A stretch of DNA of 64,000 nt from Bacteroidales bacterium KHT7 (GCA_900102385.1 FNBQ01000009.1:68338-132337), one strand, 5' to 3'; counted from the first letter of the stretch, positions 35,328 through 44,844 are shown. Made by a program: numbers and translations. Notes: generated from the sequence alone by a model not told the origin.

Positions 35328-37397
35328 TTAATTCATTTTAATAGGGCGTATAGGGCGCGCGTATGTTCTTGCTGCGTCGGCGTTGGCGTTGTTGTTGCCC
35401 ATACTCTTAAGCAGCAAGTAGCGGGCTTTCTGCTGGCCATTACCTGTTGTTGAACTGTATAGCGAGCCTCCGGCGTTAGAGTAGTCGATGCTCTGAAGAG
35501 TACCGGCTGTTGTTGCTGTTCCGACACCTGTAAGCCATGCTGCTATTGGCACATAGAATTGAGACGTCTTGTATTCGATTACGGTTCTACCTGCATCAGA
35601 CACGAAAGTATTGTTTTCGAGTACTGCAAGTTCGGCTGCCGTAGGAACTCGGTAGCCGTAAGGACATGGGTCGAATACTGTCTTGCTGCCGCTGTTGTTC
35701 CAACTGCTGTTTCCGTCGCAACCTGCCCAGTTCTCAACTTCGTCGGCAGATGTGTTGTAGAAGAATGTCGTTGGGTTCTTTACTGCCTTTGTGCGAGATG
35801 CTGTGATATTGGCGTTTACGTCAGAGATGCCAAGTTCTGAGAAGTTCTCAATCTTGAATGGATAGTTGCTGAGAACGTAGTTCAGGTTTATGGCGCTTGT
35901 GTTGGTCTCGAAATCTGTTCCGAACGGATCTTTTCGACCCCACTGGTAGTACAGTCCAACGCTGTTATAGAACTCGTATGCACGGCTCACACTTGGTGAG
36001 AATTCAACTGCGCCAAGGTTCATAGACATGAATGTGTTTCCGCCAATTGTAAGGTCGTCAACTTTCGGAGTCTGCCAGATGTGCCAGCTCCACAACAACT
36101 CTTCCTTGCTGTTGAACACACCGATAAGCGCATTTCCGGTAACTGCATTTCCCTCGCTGTCCTTACGTTTGATGATTACATGACCGTCGTTTCCGTGGCA
36201 TGTTGTACCAACGATTGAAACCCAGCTGTTCTGGCGTGCTGCGGCATCCTGAGAGCCTGTACTCCACCAGATAACCTTTGCGTGATAGATTGTATCGTTT
36301 GTAATCAGATGTCCCTTGTCGTACAACTTTCTGTACTCGTTAATCTGGCTCACAGGGAAGCGGTAGTACATGGCATCGTTGTCGTCGCTGTCTATGACGT
36401 AGCAGTTCTCAGGAGAATCGCCGTGGTCAACGAGTTTACAAGGCGAAGAGTAGATGTACTTGTTGCTGCTCTCGTCGCCAGAGTTGTTAGAGCCTGTAAC
36501 AGGCGCGTTGATAACGTAGTAGTGGTTGTTCTCAACCTCTCTCCAAGTATCGGAGGTAGATGCACCTTCGCCCTGAAGACGCAGACGGTATGTAACGAAC
36601 TTACTGTTTGTAACAGCGTTTATATACAAGTATGGGAACTCGCTGTAATCGCTTGCATAGCTTGCAGGAATATAGTAAGTGTACGTATTCTTGCCGCCGT
36701 TGCTGTTGCTCCATGTCTCAGAAGAGAAATTCTGGCTGTCGCCGCTCTTGATATCGTCCTTGCTGTCGCTGAATAGGTAGTAAGACGACTTTGTATTCTG
36801 CAACTGAACGTTCAGAATCTCGATGTTGTCAGACGATGTTGTTGGGCTTGACACGTTTACAACGACTTTTGCAACGCGACGCTTCAATTGTGCCGAGATG
36901 GCATCGCCGTCCTTGAATCCGCTTAGCGAAACGACTGATGACATAGGCAAGCCCAGCTCAATCGTGTTGTAGTCAATGTCCATCGAAGCCTTCTGCAACT
37001 CATCCTCAGAAGGAGGCGCGATGCGGCTGAAAGCCTCGTCATCGTGAGTGTTGGCAATAAGATACAACTTCGTAGTCTCGCCGGTAAGCGTTGTGCGAAG
37101 CGTTGTATTTATCTTGTTGTTCGTAACGGTAACGTATCTTATGGCGCGGTCGGCTTCAATCTCCTTTCCGCTGTTGTTGTAGACGTACTGAACAAGCCAC
37201 ATGTTGCTGATCTTCTTATCGAGAGCCGAAGTCTCGATAGTCTCGCCGGCACGTGTTGATTTTGGTTCAAGGACGTCAAGGCTGATGGTTACATTTCCCA
37301 TTGCGTTGCCGCTATCCTCTACGTTGTCTTCAGAACAGCCAAAGAACATAGTGGCACACAAAGCCAAAACTGAGTATTTTATTGATGCTATCTTCAT
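35328..37397 (-). CDS. Large fimbrial tip-like lipoprotein with FISUMP domain (copy 2)
   Basis: 689 residues. Lipobox MFFGCSED. The N-terminal half has fimbrillin-like strands (KSTRAGETIETSALDKKISN, TTKLYLIANTHDDEAFSRI, LKRRVAKVVVNVSSP). The C-terminal part, from about 440, contains the FISUMP (Fibrobacter major paralogous) pattern: FMSMNLGAVEFSP, LYYQWGRKDPFG, KTVFDPCPYGYRVPTAAEL and RPIRPIKMN at the end. It is clearly homologous along its length to the next gene upstream (37404-39527), from which it is separated by 6 bases. Such large proteins are expected at fimbrial tips, where C-terminal lectin-like domains meet ligands. Ligand unknown. Confidence 0.75.
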   Translation of the reverse strand: MKIASIKYSVLALCATMFFGCSEDNVEDSGNAMGNVTISLDVLEPKSTRAGETIETSALDKKISNMWLVQYVYNNSGKEIEADRAIRYVTVTNNKINTTLRTTLTGETTKLYLIANTHDDEAFSRIAPPSEDELQKASMDIDYNTIELGLPMSSVVSLSGFKDGDAISAQLKRRVAKVVVNVSSPTTSSDNIEILNVQLQNTKSSYYLFSDSKDDIKSGDSQNFSSETWSNSNGGKNTYTYYIPASYASDYSEFPYLYINAVTNSKFVTYRLRLQGEGASTSDTWREVENNHYYVINAPVTGSNNSGDESSNKYIYSSPCKLVDHGDSPENCYVIDSDDNDAMYYRFPVSQINEYRKLYDKGHLITNDTIYHAKVIWWSTGSQDAAARQNSWVSIVGTTCHGNDGHVIIKRKDSEGNAVTGNALIGVFNSKEELLWSWHIWQTPKVDDLTIGGNTFMSMNLGAVEFSPSVSRAYEFYNSVGLYYQWGRKDPFGTDFETNTSAINLNYVLSNYPFKIENFSELGISDVNANITASRTKAVKNPTTFFYNTSADEVENWAGCDGNSSWNNSGSKTVFDPCPYGYRVPTAAELAVLENNTFVSDAGRTVIEYKTSQFYVPIAAWLTGVGTATTAGTLQSIDYSNAGGSLYSSTTGNGQQKARYLLLKSMGNNNANADAARTYARPIRPIKMN

Positions 37398-37403
37398 AAT
37401 TGC

Positions 37404-39527
37404 TTATTCTTTTACAGGGTGAATCTGCATAAGGTTATTACGCGACATATCGTTGTTTACGGTTGTGTAGCCATCGGCAGTCTTCCAATAGTATGCTCTG
37501 TTGGCTGACATAGCGTTGGCGCTCCAGTAGTAACCATACTTGTTGTCGTCCATCTTGTTGCCTGCTGGCAGACGGTAGCCAGACATAGGGAACAGACATG
37601 CGCTGCCAAACAAGTGGTAGAAGTAGTTGAAGTCTGTAATCTTCTCGTACAAACCGTTGCTTGTACCAGATGTGGCAGTCTCAAGCGCGCTGATTTCCTC
37701 GAATGTAGGAACTCGGTATCCGTAAGGGCATGGGTCGAAAACGGTCTTGCCGTTGTCGTACCAGCTCTTGTTGTCAACGTCTGAGCCGCCGCTTGGATAA
37801 CTTCCTGTCCAACTTGTAGACACGTCTATATAACCTGATGGGTAGTCGATGGCAGCAGTCTTGTCATTGTTTGCTGTCTTCGGGTTGTAAGTGTACACAG
37901 GGTCTTTGCATCCCCAAGGATAGTAAAGGCCGTTGATGTTAGAATACTGCAAAGACAAGATGTTGATGTCCTCGATGCTTGGGTCTGTAAGTCGTGCGCC
38001 AAGGTTACAGTTCATAAAGGTAACGTCTCTTACGGTTGTGTTTCCCGGAGTAGGGGTTACCCAGATGTGCCATGTCCAAAGCACGTTGTCCTTCATGTCA
38101 AGAACGGCAACAATGGCATTACCCGTAATGTTGCTTGCCGACTTCTTGTTGTTTGTCTTAACGATGATGTTTCCTTCGCCCTTGGTGTTGTAGCCTGAGA
38201 TTGTTATCAGACTGTCGGTTGACTGCCACAGAATCTGAGCCTTCCACTGGGTATCGTGCTTAATGATGCTGTCGCCCTTGAACTGCAGACCGTATCTGTT
38301 AAGCTGAGTGATAGGGAAGTAGTAATTCAATCCTGTACCCGATGTAGGGTTGATGATGTAGCAGTTTGCAGGGTGAGAAGGATTGCGTACGGCACCCAGA
38401 CGCTCGGTTGTGATAACCACGTTCTGGTCGTTGCTGTTGTTGTTAAGTTTGCCGTATGTGGTTGTTCCAACAACGCCCATGTTCTCTATGGTGCTGTTGA
38501 ATGTGTATCTTCTGTTCTTCTCAACATGATAGTTGTCCTTTGCAGCCTCTGCGTCGTGAATGTAGTATCTTACATTCATAATCTTGTCCTCGCTGCTTGC
38601 AACTACGTTTATGTAGTTTGCCTTGCCCTTTGCCGACAGACCGAGGTTGTCTGGGATGTACCACACAAATCGTTTTGTGGTGTATCCTGCCTCTTGGCTG
38701 ACGGTCTCGGCACTTTCCCAGCCAAGTTCCGAAAGGTCGGTCTTGTCACCAATCTGCAACACGGCATCGCCCTCGTCGAAGTAGCAACGCTTGTTCACGT
38801 TCTTCATCTGGGCGGTAAGAACCTTAACCTTGTTAGATACGCGCAGGTTCAGCGTAACCTTAGAGACAGTTCTCTTCAGGTCTATTTTGATAGTATCGTC
38901 TGCCTGCAACTCCTTCAACTTCTTGAAGCACACCATCGGAATACCTTTCTCTGTGTAGAGTGAGTCCTGAACGTATGCTCCCGGAACGGTTGTAGTTGCC
39001 TTTGGCAGGTAGATGATTACAGACTTAGCCTGACTCTCCTTCGGACGGTTACCCCATTTGATTGTGTTTGACTGGAAGTAGTTCTCGTCGTGAGTGTTTG
39101 CAAAGCAGTAGAAGCGTACCGGAGTCTCGTCGGTGTCGCCGCCAAGATTCTTGTAAGGCTTAACCCACATCTGCAGGTTGTAGTATCTCTTGCCTGTCTT
39201 CGGGTCGATTTTCGGCTCAACCTTTGAGAGGTCTTTGTATGTGCAGAGATCTGGAATGTCCTGCTCGCCCTGTCCTACATACTGCATAATCCATACGTCC
39301 GAAACTAGCGAGTCGAGAGCGTCGTCAGATGCGCCGCCTGCTGCTCTTGTAGCCTTCGAATCGTCAATAAGATCGCTTGCATTCAAACAGAAGTTCACAA
39401 GAACCTTGTCCTCTTGATTCTGTGTGTACTCGTCGATGTTGTCGTTCTGACAACTTGTTATGAGAGTACTTGTTGAGATGGCTGTTACGAAAGCCATCAG
39501 TATGCTTGATTTAAAGAACTTGTTCAT
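37404..39527 (-). CDS. Large fimbrial tip-like lipoprotein with FISUMP domain (copy 1)
   Basis: 707 residues. Lipobox TLITSCQND. Domain order is the same as in the following gene: fimbrillin-like strands (KATRAAGGASDDALDSLVSD, RFYCFANTHDENYFQ, IDLKRTVSKVTLNLRV), then FMNCNLGARLTDPS, LYYPWGCKDPVYTYNP, KTVFDPCPYGYRVPTFEEIS and a final SANRAYYWKTADGY. It is a tandem duplicate that has diverged most in the stretch between the two halves. It sits 6 bases after the 382-residue fimbrillin gene. Two tip-like paralogues in one operon suggest alternative adhesins or a two-part tip. Confidence 0.75.
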   Translation of the reverse strand: MNKFFKSSILMAFVTAISTSTLITSCQNDNIDEYTQNQEDKVLVNFCLNASDLIDDSKATRAAGGASDDALDSLVSDVWIMQYVGQGEQDIPDLCTYKDLSKVEPKIDPKTGKRYYNLQMWVKPYKNLGGDTDETPVRFYCFANTHDENYFQSNTIKWGNRPKESQAKSVIIYLPKATTTVPGAYVQDSLYTEKGIPMVCFKKLKELQADDTIKIDLKRTVSKVTLNLRVSNKVKVLTAQMKNVNKRCYFDEGDAVLQIGDKTDLSELGWESAETVSQEAGYTTKRFVWYIPDNLGLSAKGKANYINVVASSEDKIMNVRYYIHDAEAAKDNYHVEKNRRYTFNSTIENMGVVGTTTYGKLNNNSNDQNVVITTERLGAVRNPSHPANCYIINPTSGTGLNYYFPITQLNRYGLQFKGDSIIKHDTQWKAQILWQSTDSLITISGYNTKGEGNIIVKTNNKKSASNITGNAIVAVLDMKDNVLWTWHIWVTPTPGNTTVRDVTFMNCNLGARLTDPSIEDINILSLQYSNINGLYYPWGCKDPVYTYNPKTANNDKTAAIDYPSGYIDVSTSWTGSYPSGGSDVDNKSWYDNGKTVFDPCPYGYRVPTFEEISALETATSGTSNGLYEKITDFNYFYHLFGSACLFPMSGYRLPAGNKMDDNKYGYYWSANAMSANRAYYWKTADGYTTVNNDMSRNNLMQIHPVKE

Positions 39528-39533
39528 ATTCTG

Positions 39534-40682
39534 TTAATCTCCTAATGAATTATAGTCATTGTTGTTTCCACCATTGCCCCAAGTAGACTCCCAATCGATA
39601 ATCCAGTCGCTTACGTTGTCTGGAGTCTTTGGAGTTCCGTCATCGTTTGTACCTTCGGAATTGTTGCCGCCGCCTACGGTTGTGTTGCTTGTCTGCTCAT
39701 CTCCGTCCCAGTCAGAAACATAGAGGAAGAGCTGAGGCTGCGATGCTGCAATCTTCAGGTTATACGAGTATGCTCTGCCGCTGAATATGTTCAGGGCTGT
39801 CTGCTCGTTTGCATCGTCGAGACTGAACAAACCTACGGTGTACGATACGCGCTGAGTATCGGTTGGGTCGGCAGGGTTGATAAGATGCATGATAAGGTCG
39901 GCTGTTACGCTGTGAGTCTCGCTGTATTTGTATGGCACCATAGCCACCTGCACATATTGAGTAGTGCTCGATGGCTTGTTTGTAAAGGCACATTGCGATG
40001 TCACGATGAACTTGCCTGATGTTTCCTCAACCTTGTCTGCTTGATTGCCCTTGTTCTCTCCATCCTTGATGAAGCGCATAACGCCTTCTTTCAGAACGTT
40101 GTGCAACTGGAAGGTATCAATCTTGATGTACCAGCCGTAGAATGGGTTCATCTGCTCGCCGCTGCTGTTGCGCTTGTCCTGCATGCTGATGTTGAAGCCC
40201 AGCAATGCAGCCTGATGGCGCATGTTTGGCAAGGCGATTGTCGAGTCGATAATCTGAGTCTTGTCGGTAGGACGAGAGAACTTCACGTCCTTGTACGAGA
40301 TGGCAACGTCTGAAGAGTGTGCAAGATTTACGGCAAATGTAGTGCTGTCGTTCTCCTTCAGCGTGATGATGTTTGCCTGCTGTGGAGTTGCCGCGATGAA
40401 GCGGTATTTCAGCACATCCTCGTCGAATGTAATCTTGTATCTTGCAGTATCTTTATTATCCTTCTTGTTATAGTTGCCGAGCGCGCTCCATGTGTTGCCC
40501 GTCTTCTTAAAGCCCAAGGCAATCCACGGATCGTTTGTCTCCAGCGCTGCTCTTGTAATCTTCAGATCACTTTCAACAACGGTGTCGACGTCTGGTCCAA
40601 TCGGCAGGTTATCCTCAGAACAACTTGCAAAGCCTATTCCGAGAGCAACTGCTAACGTTGTTAATAAATTTAGCCTTTTCAT
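39534..40682 (-). CDS. Fimbrillin-family lipoprotein
   Basis: 382 residues. Lipobox GIGFASCSEDN. The mature protein has the Mfa-like two-domain pattern (ALETNDPWIALGFKKTGNTW, FSRPTDKTQIIDSTIALPNM, MRHQAALLGFNISMQD) and a C-terminal SGRAYSYNLKIAASQPQLFL then YVSDWDGDE, where the Y-x-x-x-V/I-x and late W are typical. It ends with a low-complexity N/G/D-rich tail (GNGGNNNDYNSLGD). Gaps to the neighbours are 11 and 6 bases. It is probably a structural or accessory fimbrial subunit exported as a lipoprotein and assembled after proteolytic release of the N-terminus. Confidence 0.78.
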   Translation of the reverse strand: MKRLNLLTTLAVALGIGFASCSEDNLPIGPDVDTVVESDLKITRAALETNDPWIALGFKKTGNTWSALGNYNKKDNKDTARYKITFDEDVLKYRFIAATPQQANIITLKENDSTTFAVNLAHSSDVAISYKDVKFSRPTDKTQIIDSTIALPNMRHQAALLGFNISMQDKRNSSGEQMNPFYGWYIKIDTFQLHNVLKEGVMRFIKDGENKGNQADKVEETSGKFIVTSQCAFTNKPSSTTQYVQVAMVPYKYSETHSVTADLIMHLINPADPTDTQRVSYTVGLFSLDDANEQTALNIFSGRAYSYNLKIAASQPQLFLYVSDWDGDEQTSNTTVGGGNNSEGTNDDGTPKTPDNVSDWIIDWESTWGNGGNNNDYNSLGD

Positions 40683-40693
40683 TGGTCGTTCTT

Positions 40694-41839
40694 TTATAGG
40701 ATGATATCTTTATCGATGGTTACAGGAATCCAGTCCTCAACTTGTGGCTCGCCGAACTGAACTCTGTTTGAAGAGATGTAGACAGTTATTCTGTACTGCT
40801 TTCCCTTCTCGTATGCAATCTTAGGCATTGTAGCCGAAGTCGTGTTCTCGCGAAGGCTCCAGATGTCGAACATAACTTTGAAGAAGTCGTCGCCATCGGC
40901 TGCTGTCGGAGTTGATATTGGCGCAATGTAGAATGTGAATGCGTCGGATATCTTAGTCTGTGCAGGGATAACCAGCGCAGGCTCTTTGTTGCTTGTGATA
41001 GCTCCGAATTCGCCAACTGTGAATCCGCCGTTTGCTATGTCATAGTAACCGCTTGTTGCGATTGTTGTTCCCCATATTTTTGCGCTGTAGATTGAGTCTT
41101 CCTCAGTCTTGTTCTGGTTTACGATATCGAAGATAACCTTTGCAGTAACGTGGTTGAAGCGAAGTTTTGCACGATAGTAATCGCGCTTGTTGTCGTTCTC
41201 TACAAAGTCGCTCTCCTGAATCTGGATTGGAGTGGCGTACAGATAGTCGATGTTGAAGTTGTTTACCGGAATCTTCTGACAAGTAGAGATTTCCTGCCAA
41301 GGATAGTATGCAAAAATCTTTGGCAGCTTGTCCTCCTTGCGTCTGAGGGCTACAGAAGCCTTGTCCTTGCTCAGATAAAGCTCCTTGCCTGTGGCTGAAG
41401 TCAGATACCAGTTAAGTTCGCTGTTTGTATCTGAGGTATTTGCGCTGATTTTTCTGTATTCGCCGTTGATGTTATAGTATGACTGGAATCCAGAGTTTCT
41501 CCACATTGTCTCGGCCTTTGTGTCGCCAACCTTCCAAGGCACGTAAGAGTTCTCCTCAATAACGCTTCCGTTGGCGCAGTCGTTCTGCATTACGCAGATT
41601 CCGAAGTTGTATGTACCCGGTTCAAAGTATGCGTAGTTTGCGTCAAGAGGGTCGGAAAGACGAGTCTTGGCTTTTGACTCTGATGACAACGTAACATCCA
41701 ACGACGGGCTGAAACTCAAGAATGAACATTCATTCTCCAATTTTTCGTTGATTATATCTTGCGCATTGTTTTCAGAAGAGCAAGAAGTGAGGCCTGCAAT
41801 GGCAGCCGCAAGAATGATATATGAATATTTATTTTTCAT
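40694..41839 (-). CDS. Fimbrillin-family lipoprotein
   Basis: 381 residues. Lipobox IAGLTSCSSENN. It shows the Mfa-like pattern with LPKIFAYYPWQEISTCQKIP, YYRAKLRFNHVTAKVIFDIV, PALVIPAQTKISDAFTFYI and the closing YEKGKQYRITVYISSNRVQF then EVEDWIPV-type strand (VEDWIPVTID). Among the seven it is most similar in layout to the genes on both sides. It starts 15 bases after the upstream stop. Donor strand and proteolysis sites cannot be placed by eye. Confidence 0.78.
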   Translation of the reverse strand: MKNKYSYIILAAAIAGLTSCSSENNAQDIINEKLENECSFLSFSPSLDVTLSSESKAKTRLSDPLDANYAYFEPGTYNFGICVMQNDCANGSVIEENSYVPWKVGDTKAETMWRNSGFQSYYNINGEYRKISANTSDTNSELNWYLTSATGKELYLSKDKASVALRRKEDKLPKIFAYYPWQEISTCQKIPVNNFNIDYLYATPIQIQESDFVENDNKRDYYRAKLRFNHVTAKVIFDIVNQNKTEEDSIYSAKIWGTTIATSGYYDIANGGFTVGEFGAITSNKEPALVIPAQTKISDAFTFYIAPISTPTAADGDDFFKVMFDIWSLRENTTSATMPKIAYEKGKQYRITVYISSNRVQFGEPQVEDWIPVTIDKDIIL

Positions 41840-41854
41840 AATGATATGTATTTC

Positions 41855-43108
41855 TTAATATTGTAAATGAATGTTCTGTTCTTGTTCAACAGGAATGGTC
41901 TCCTCGCCGTCGTTAGGCTTAGGGTCGATGTTAATCTCTTCGTCCCACTTAACAACCTGTGGCTCGCCGAAGTACAAGTAGTTACCGCCGTCAACTCTTC
42001 CGTAGAGAACGTAGCGGTAGCCGGCCTTAATCTCCAGTTCCTTGTCGAATGTGAATTCAAACGGATTGTCCTCGCCGTCGAAGTAAACCTTCAGCGTAGG
42101 CTTAATCTTCTTCTGCGGAGCAACGAAGAAGTTTACAGAAACACGAGTAACTGTATCGTTTGGCAGAATCACCTCCGGTGTCATGGATGTAAGACTGCTT
42201 GTATAGTCAACAGCCTTTACGCGACCAAGGTCGATAGGGGTGTATTCGTCTATGAACTTGCCGTCGTCGTCTCTCAGTCTCTCCTCGAACTGAGGGAGTT
42301 TCTTTGTGTTTGGCAGATTCTTTACAACAGATTCAATGTCGCCTCCGCCAACCATACGGTATCTTTCGGTATCGTTGTAGTCGAACCAAACGGTAAGTAT
42401 CGCGTTATTAACGAAACGGTTAGTCTCGTCGGTAATTACGGCACGGTCTATGTGGCCCAGTCCTGAATAGTTGCGTCTTCTTATTCTGAACTCAACCAAT
42501 CCTAATGCGTGATGCATATAAAGGTTCGCGCGCATGTTTCTGTTCGAAAGAATGCCTTCGGTCTCATCGTTTATAAGATCCGAATCGTATGCAATGTTCA
42601 TTGCACGGTTCAGCTCGGCGTCTTCGCTATGCAGGTTACTGCCGTATATTACGTCGTGCTGTTCTGCAATTCGGATAGGAATTGAGTCTGCCGTAACTTC
42701 CTTGTCGGTTGTAGCATAGTTCTTTACGTATGGATAGTATGCAAACATGGCGGCAAGGTAAGGAGAGTTAAGTCTGCGACGGGCTCCTTCGATGTCCCAT
42801 CCTGCATTTGTAAATGTTGCGATTGTGTTAGAGCAAGCAAGATCTGAGTGAATCTTGAAGTGTGCAAGCTCGGTGTTGATGCACCAGATACCCATCTGGT
42901 CGCCCTCGCTCCAGCCTGTGTTGCTCTTGCTGCTTGTAAAAGCGTTTCCTGCGCTTCGCGTAGTGTTGTCCTCGCTCGCGTCAACCAATGTGCTGCCAAT
43001 TGTCAGATAGCTGTTGGATTCGGGGCTGTCTGGCACAACGACGTCGTCGTTTTTGCATGAGCATATTGCCAATACGACAAAGGCTACTGTAAATATCTTT
43101 TTAATCAT
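41855..43108 (-). CDS. Fimbrillin-family lipoprotein
   Basis: 417 residues from MIKKIFTVAFVVLAICSCKN; a start 11 codons upstream at 43141 would overlap the previous gene and lengthen the signal, so it is rejected. The lipobox cysteine is at AICSCKN. Mfa-like features: RSAGNAFTSSKSNTGWSEGD with QMGIWCI, YLAAMFAYYPYVKNYA, YMHHALGLVEFRIRRRNYSG, and the closing IKAGYRYVLYGRVDGGNYLY followed by VVKWDEEI. The GW-x-EGDxxGI start pattern is characteristic of fimbrillin-like proteins. It lies 13 bases after the first gene of the operon. Confidence 0.8.
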   Translation of the reverse strand: MIKKIFTVAFVVLAICSCKNDDVVVPDSPESNSYLTIGSTLVDASEDNTTRSAGNAFTSSKSNTGWSEGDQMGIWCINTELAHFKIHSDLACSNTIATFTNAGWDIEGARRRLNSPYLAAMFAYYPYVKNYATTDKEVTADSIPIRIAEQHDVIYGSNLHSEDAELNRAMNIAYDSDLINDETEGILSNRNMRANLYMHHALGLVEFRIRRRNYSGLGHIDRAVITDETNRFVNNAILTVWFDYNDTERYRMVGGGDIESVVKNLPNTKKLPQFEERLRDDDGKFIDEYTPIDLGRVKAVDYTSSLTSMTPEVILPNDTVTRVSVNFFVAPQKKIKPTLKVYFDGEDNPFEFTFDKELEIKAGYRYVLYGRVDGGNYLYFGEPQVVKWDEEINIDPKPNDGEETIPVEQEQNIHLQY

Positions 43109-43121
43109 ACTGCCTAAATGT

Positions 43122-44324
43122 TTAATCCAGTTCAAATTCATCTCCTATACCTTCGCCAGAGCCTGTCATTCCGCTGACATCTCCGTTGAGCCACTCGTCA
43201 ACATACACGTTGTCAATCCAAAGTGCGTTGGCAATTACGCGGATATTGTAGAAATATCTCTTTCCTGCCTCCCATCTTGGAATTTCGTTTGTGTAGACTG
43301 TCATCTCCGTGTTATCGCAGAGCAGTTTAATCTTCAAAAGATTATCGTAAACATTGCCCTTAACAAACTTCTTCGTTCTGGAACTTGACGTGAACAGTTC
43401 TTCGTCGCACTCAGCCTTTTTAATTTCGGTTGGAGCGACGAACGCCATACAGGAAACTATGTTTCCTACCTGATTGTCGAGGGTTAGGATAGGCGAGCCG
43501 TCTTCTTTCTGCCATTGCAAGGTCGATTCGAACGTCTTGCCCTTGATGCGGGTGTTGTCGTCGAGGGTAGGGTCGAACTGCATTTCGCCTTCGGTACAGA
43601 TGAAAGTCTTGTTGTATCCGTTGCTGAGGGTGATGTTCTGAATCTCACCTTTCAGCAGTTTATCGTCACGGTAAGACGAACCGCGGGTGAATCTCAGCAC
43701 GATGGCAGCCTGAGAGTGCAGCATCATGAAACTTGCAGTATCTTGTCCAAGTGCGCTGTAGGCTGTAGCAATGGTGCGTGTCTTGTCCTGCTTGTATCTG
43801 AAATATTCGCAACCGAACAGGTAGTCTGTTCCGTTGTAGAAAGCAGAGTCGAACCTTACGATGTTCGGCTGCTTGTATGTTATCGACTTGTTTTCGTAGT
43901 TGATGTTCGTAAAATCGGGCTTGCTTTCCGAGTCTACGGCAGGAGAGTATGCAAACAAATCGGTTCTGTTCTTAGACAGATACACGTTCTTCGTCATTCC
44001 CGTTTCCGAAAGAAGGTCGGGATGCAAAGTCCATTTGTTGTTACTCTTGTAGAATACTCCTCGGTCGTTTTTGTCGGGGATGAAGGCATAGCCGTAACCC
44101 ACGACTCCAATGTAACTGATAGAGGCAGAGTCGATGATGGCGCTGCTTCTTGTGATTTTGGCACAGGAACCTTCTTTAAGTGCCAAAGGTACTGTTCGCT
44201 CATTTTCGCTTGGTACAGAACCGTTGATCTCCTCGCTTGAACAGCTGGCCATTGCTGTGATCAGACAAGCTGAAATCAGGGTTCCGTTTAGCGTCCTAAT
44301 TAACGCGTTCTTCATCAATTTCAT
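43122..44324 (-). CDS. Fimbrillin-family lipoprotein, first gene of the fimbrial operon
   Basis: 400 residues. Lipobox LITAMASCSSEE. Mfa-like features include ISYIGVVGYGYAFIPDKND, LFAYSPAVDSESKPDF, MMLHSQAAIVLRFTRGSSY and a closing WEAGKRYFYNIRVIANALWI with VDEWLNGD. It is the promoter-proximal gene, so it is likely one of the more abundant subunits. No TAnnTTTG -7 box was found in the 220 bases upstream, and no inverted repeats flank that region, so its promoter is unclear. The upstream 44325-44541 is AT-rich and holds only the tRNA terminator. Confidence 0.78.
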   Translation of the reverse strand: MKLMKNALIRTLNGTLISACLITAMASCSSEEINGSVPSENERTVPLALKEGSCAKITRSSAIIDSASISYIGVVGYGYAFIPDKNDRGVFYKSNNKWTLHPDLLSETGMTKNVYLSKNRTDLFAYSPAVDSESKPDFTNINYENKSITYKQPNIVRFDSAFYNGTDYLFGCEYFRYKQDKTRTIATAYSALGQDTASFMMLHSQAAIVLRFTRGSSYRDDKLLKGEIQNITLSNGYNKTFICTEGEMQFDPTLDDNTRIKGKTFESTLQWQKEDGSPILTLDNQVGNIVSCMAFVAPTEIKKAECDEELFTSSSRTKKFVKGNVYDNLLKIKLLCDNTEMTVYTNEIPRWEAGKRYFYNIRVIANALWIDNVYVDEWLNGDVSGMTGSGEGIGDEFELD

Positions 44325-44504
44325 TCTTTAGATTACTATTAATGTACATCATAGTTCTTACAAAAGAGCACAATTAGCCCTAATGTAATATGCAAAACAA
44401 CAAAAAAATATATAAATAGACAAATTTTTAAGCATTATTTAACAAAAATTGTGACGGTTTAGTTTAAGGTTGGTACTTTTAAGGTCTAAGTTGTAGAAAA
44501 ATGA

Positions 44505-44537
44505 AAAAAGGAACCTGCAAGATGCAGATTCCTTTTT
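44505..44537 (-). terminator. Terminator of the tRNA-Asn pair
   Basis: Inverted repeat aaaaaggaa-cctgca / tgcaga-ttccttttt ending in a T-run on the minus strand, directly after the last tRNA. Confidence 0.75.
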
Positions 44538-44541
44538 CGTG

Positions 44542-44615
44542 CGCTTCAAGATGGGCTTGAACCAACGACCCCCTGATTAACAGTCAGGTGCTCTAACCAA
44601 CTGAGCTATTGAAGC
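44542..44615 (-). tRNA. tRNA-Asn (GTT), second copy
   Basis: Minus-strand cloverleaf: acceptor GCTTCAA/TTGAAGC, D arm GCTC-AGTTGGTTA-GAGC, anticodon arm CCTGA-CTGTTAA-TCAGG with anticodon GTT, and T arm with loop TTCAAGC. The discriminator base is G, right for Asn. The CCA is not encoded. The T stem (GTTGG with CCATC) has one T-T mismatch in both copies. The 74 bases are identical to the other copy. Confidence 0.93.
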
Positions 44616-44639
44616 ATGTTGCAATCCTGTTTTAAAGAG

Positions 44640-44713
44640 CGCTTCAAGATGGGCTTGAACCAACGACCCCCTGATTAACAGTCAGGTGCTCTAACCAACT
44701 GAGCTATTGAAGC
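44640..44713 (-). tRNA. tRNA-Asn (GTT), first copy
   Basis: Identical to the copy 24 bases downstream, including a few flanking bases on both sides (gcatgtt before, gc after), so this is a recent tandem duplication. The same promoter and terminator serve both. Confidence 0.93.
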
Positions 44714-44736
44714 ATGTTTGTTTCAGAATTGCGGTG

Positions 44737-44744
44737 CAAAAGTA
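44737..44744 (-). promoter_or_regulatory. -7 box for the tRNA-Asn pair
   Basis: Minus-strand TACTTTTG (TAnnTTTG), 23 bases before the first tRNA. Confidence 0.5.
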
Positions 44745-44817
44745 ATATCAAATTTTTAAATAACCAAACAATTCAGAAAAAAAATACAATTTTGTATCTG
44801 ATTTTTGTTTTTTGCGC

Positions 44818-44825
44818 TATATTTG
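44818..44825 (+). promoter_or_regulatory. -7 box for the S41 protease gene
   Basis: Plus-strand TATATTTG (TAnnTTTG), 19 bases before the ATG; a TTTG at 44791 is 23 bases further up. Confidence 0.45.
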
Positions 44826-44844
44826 TAACCAAATTAAATAATGT

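Noticed and set aside
44325..44500. Invertible promoter before the fimbrial operon
   Set aside because: No convincing pair of inverted repeats flanks the region.
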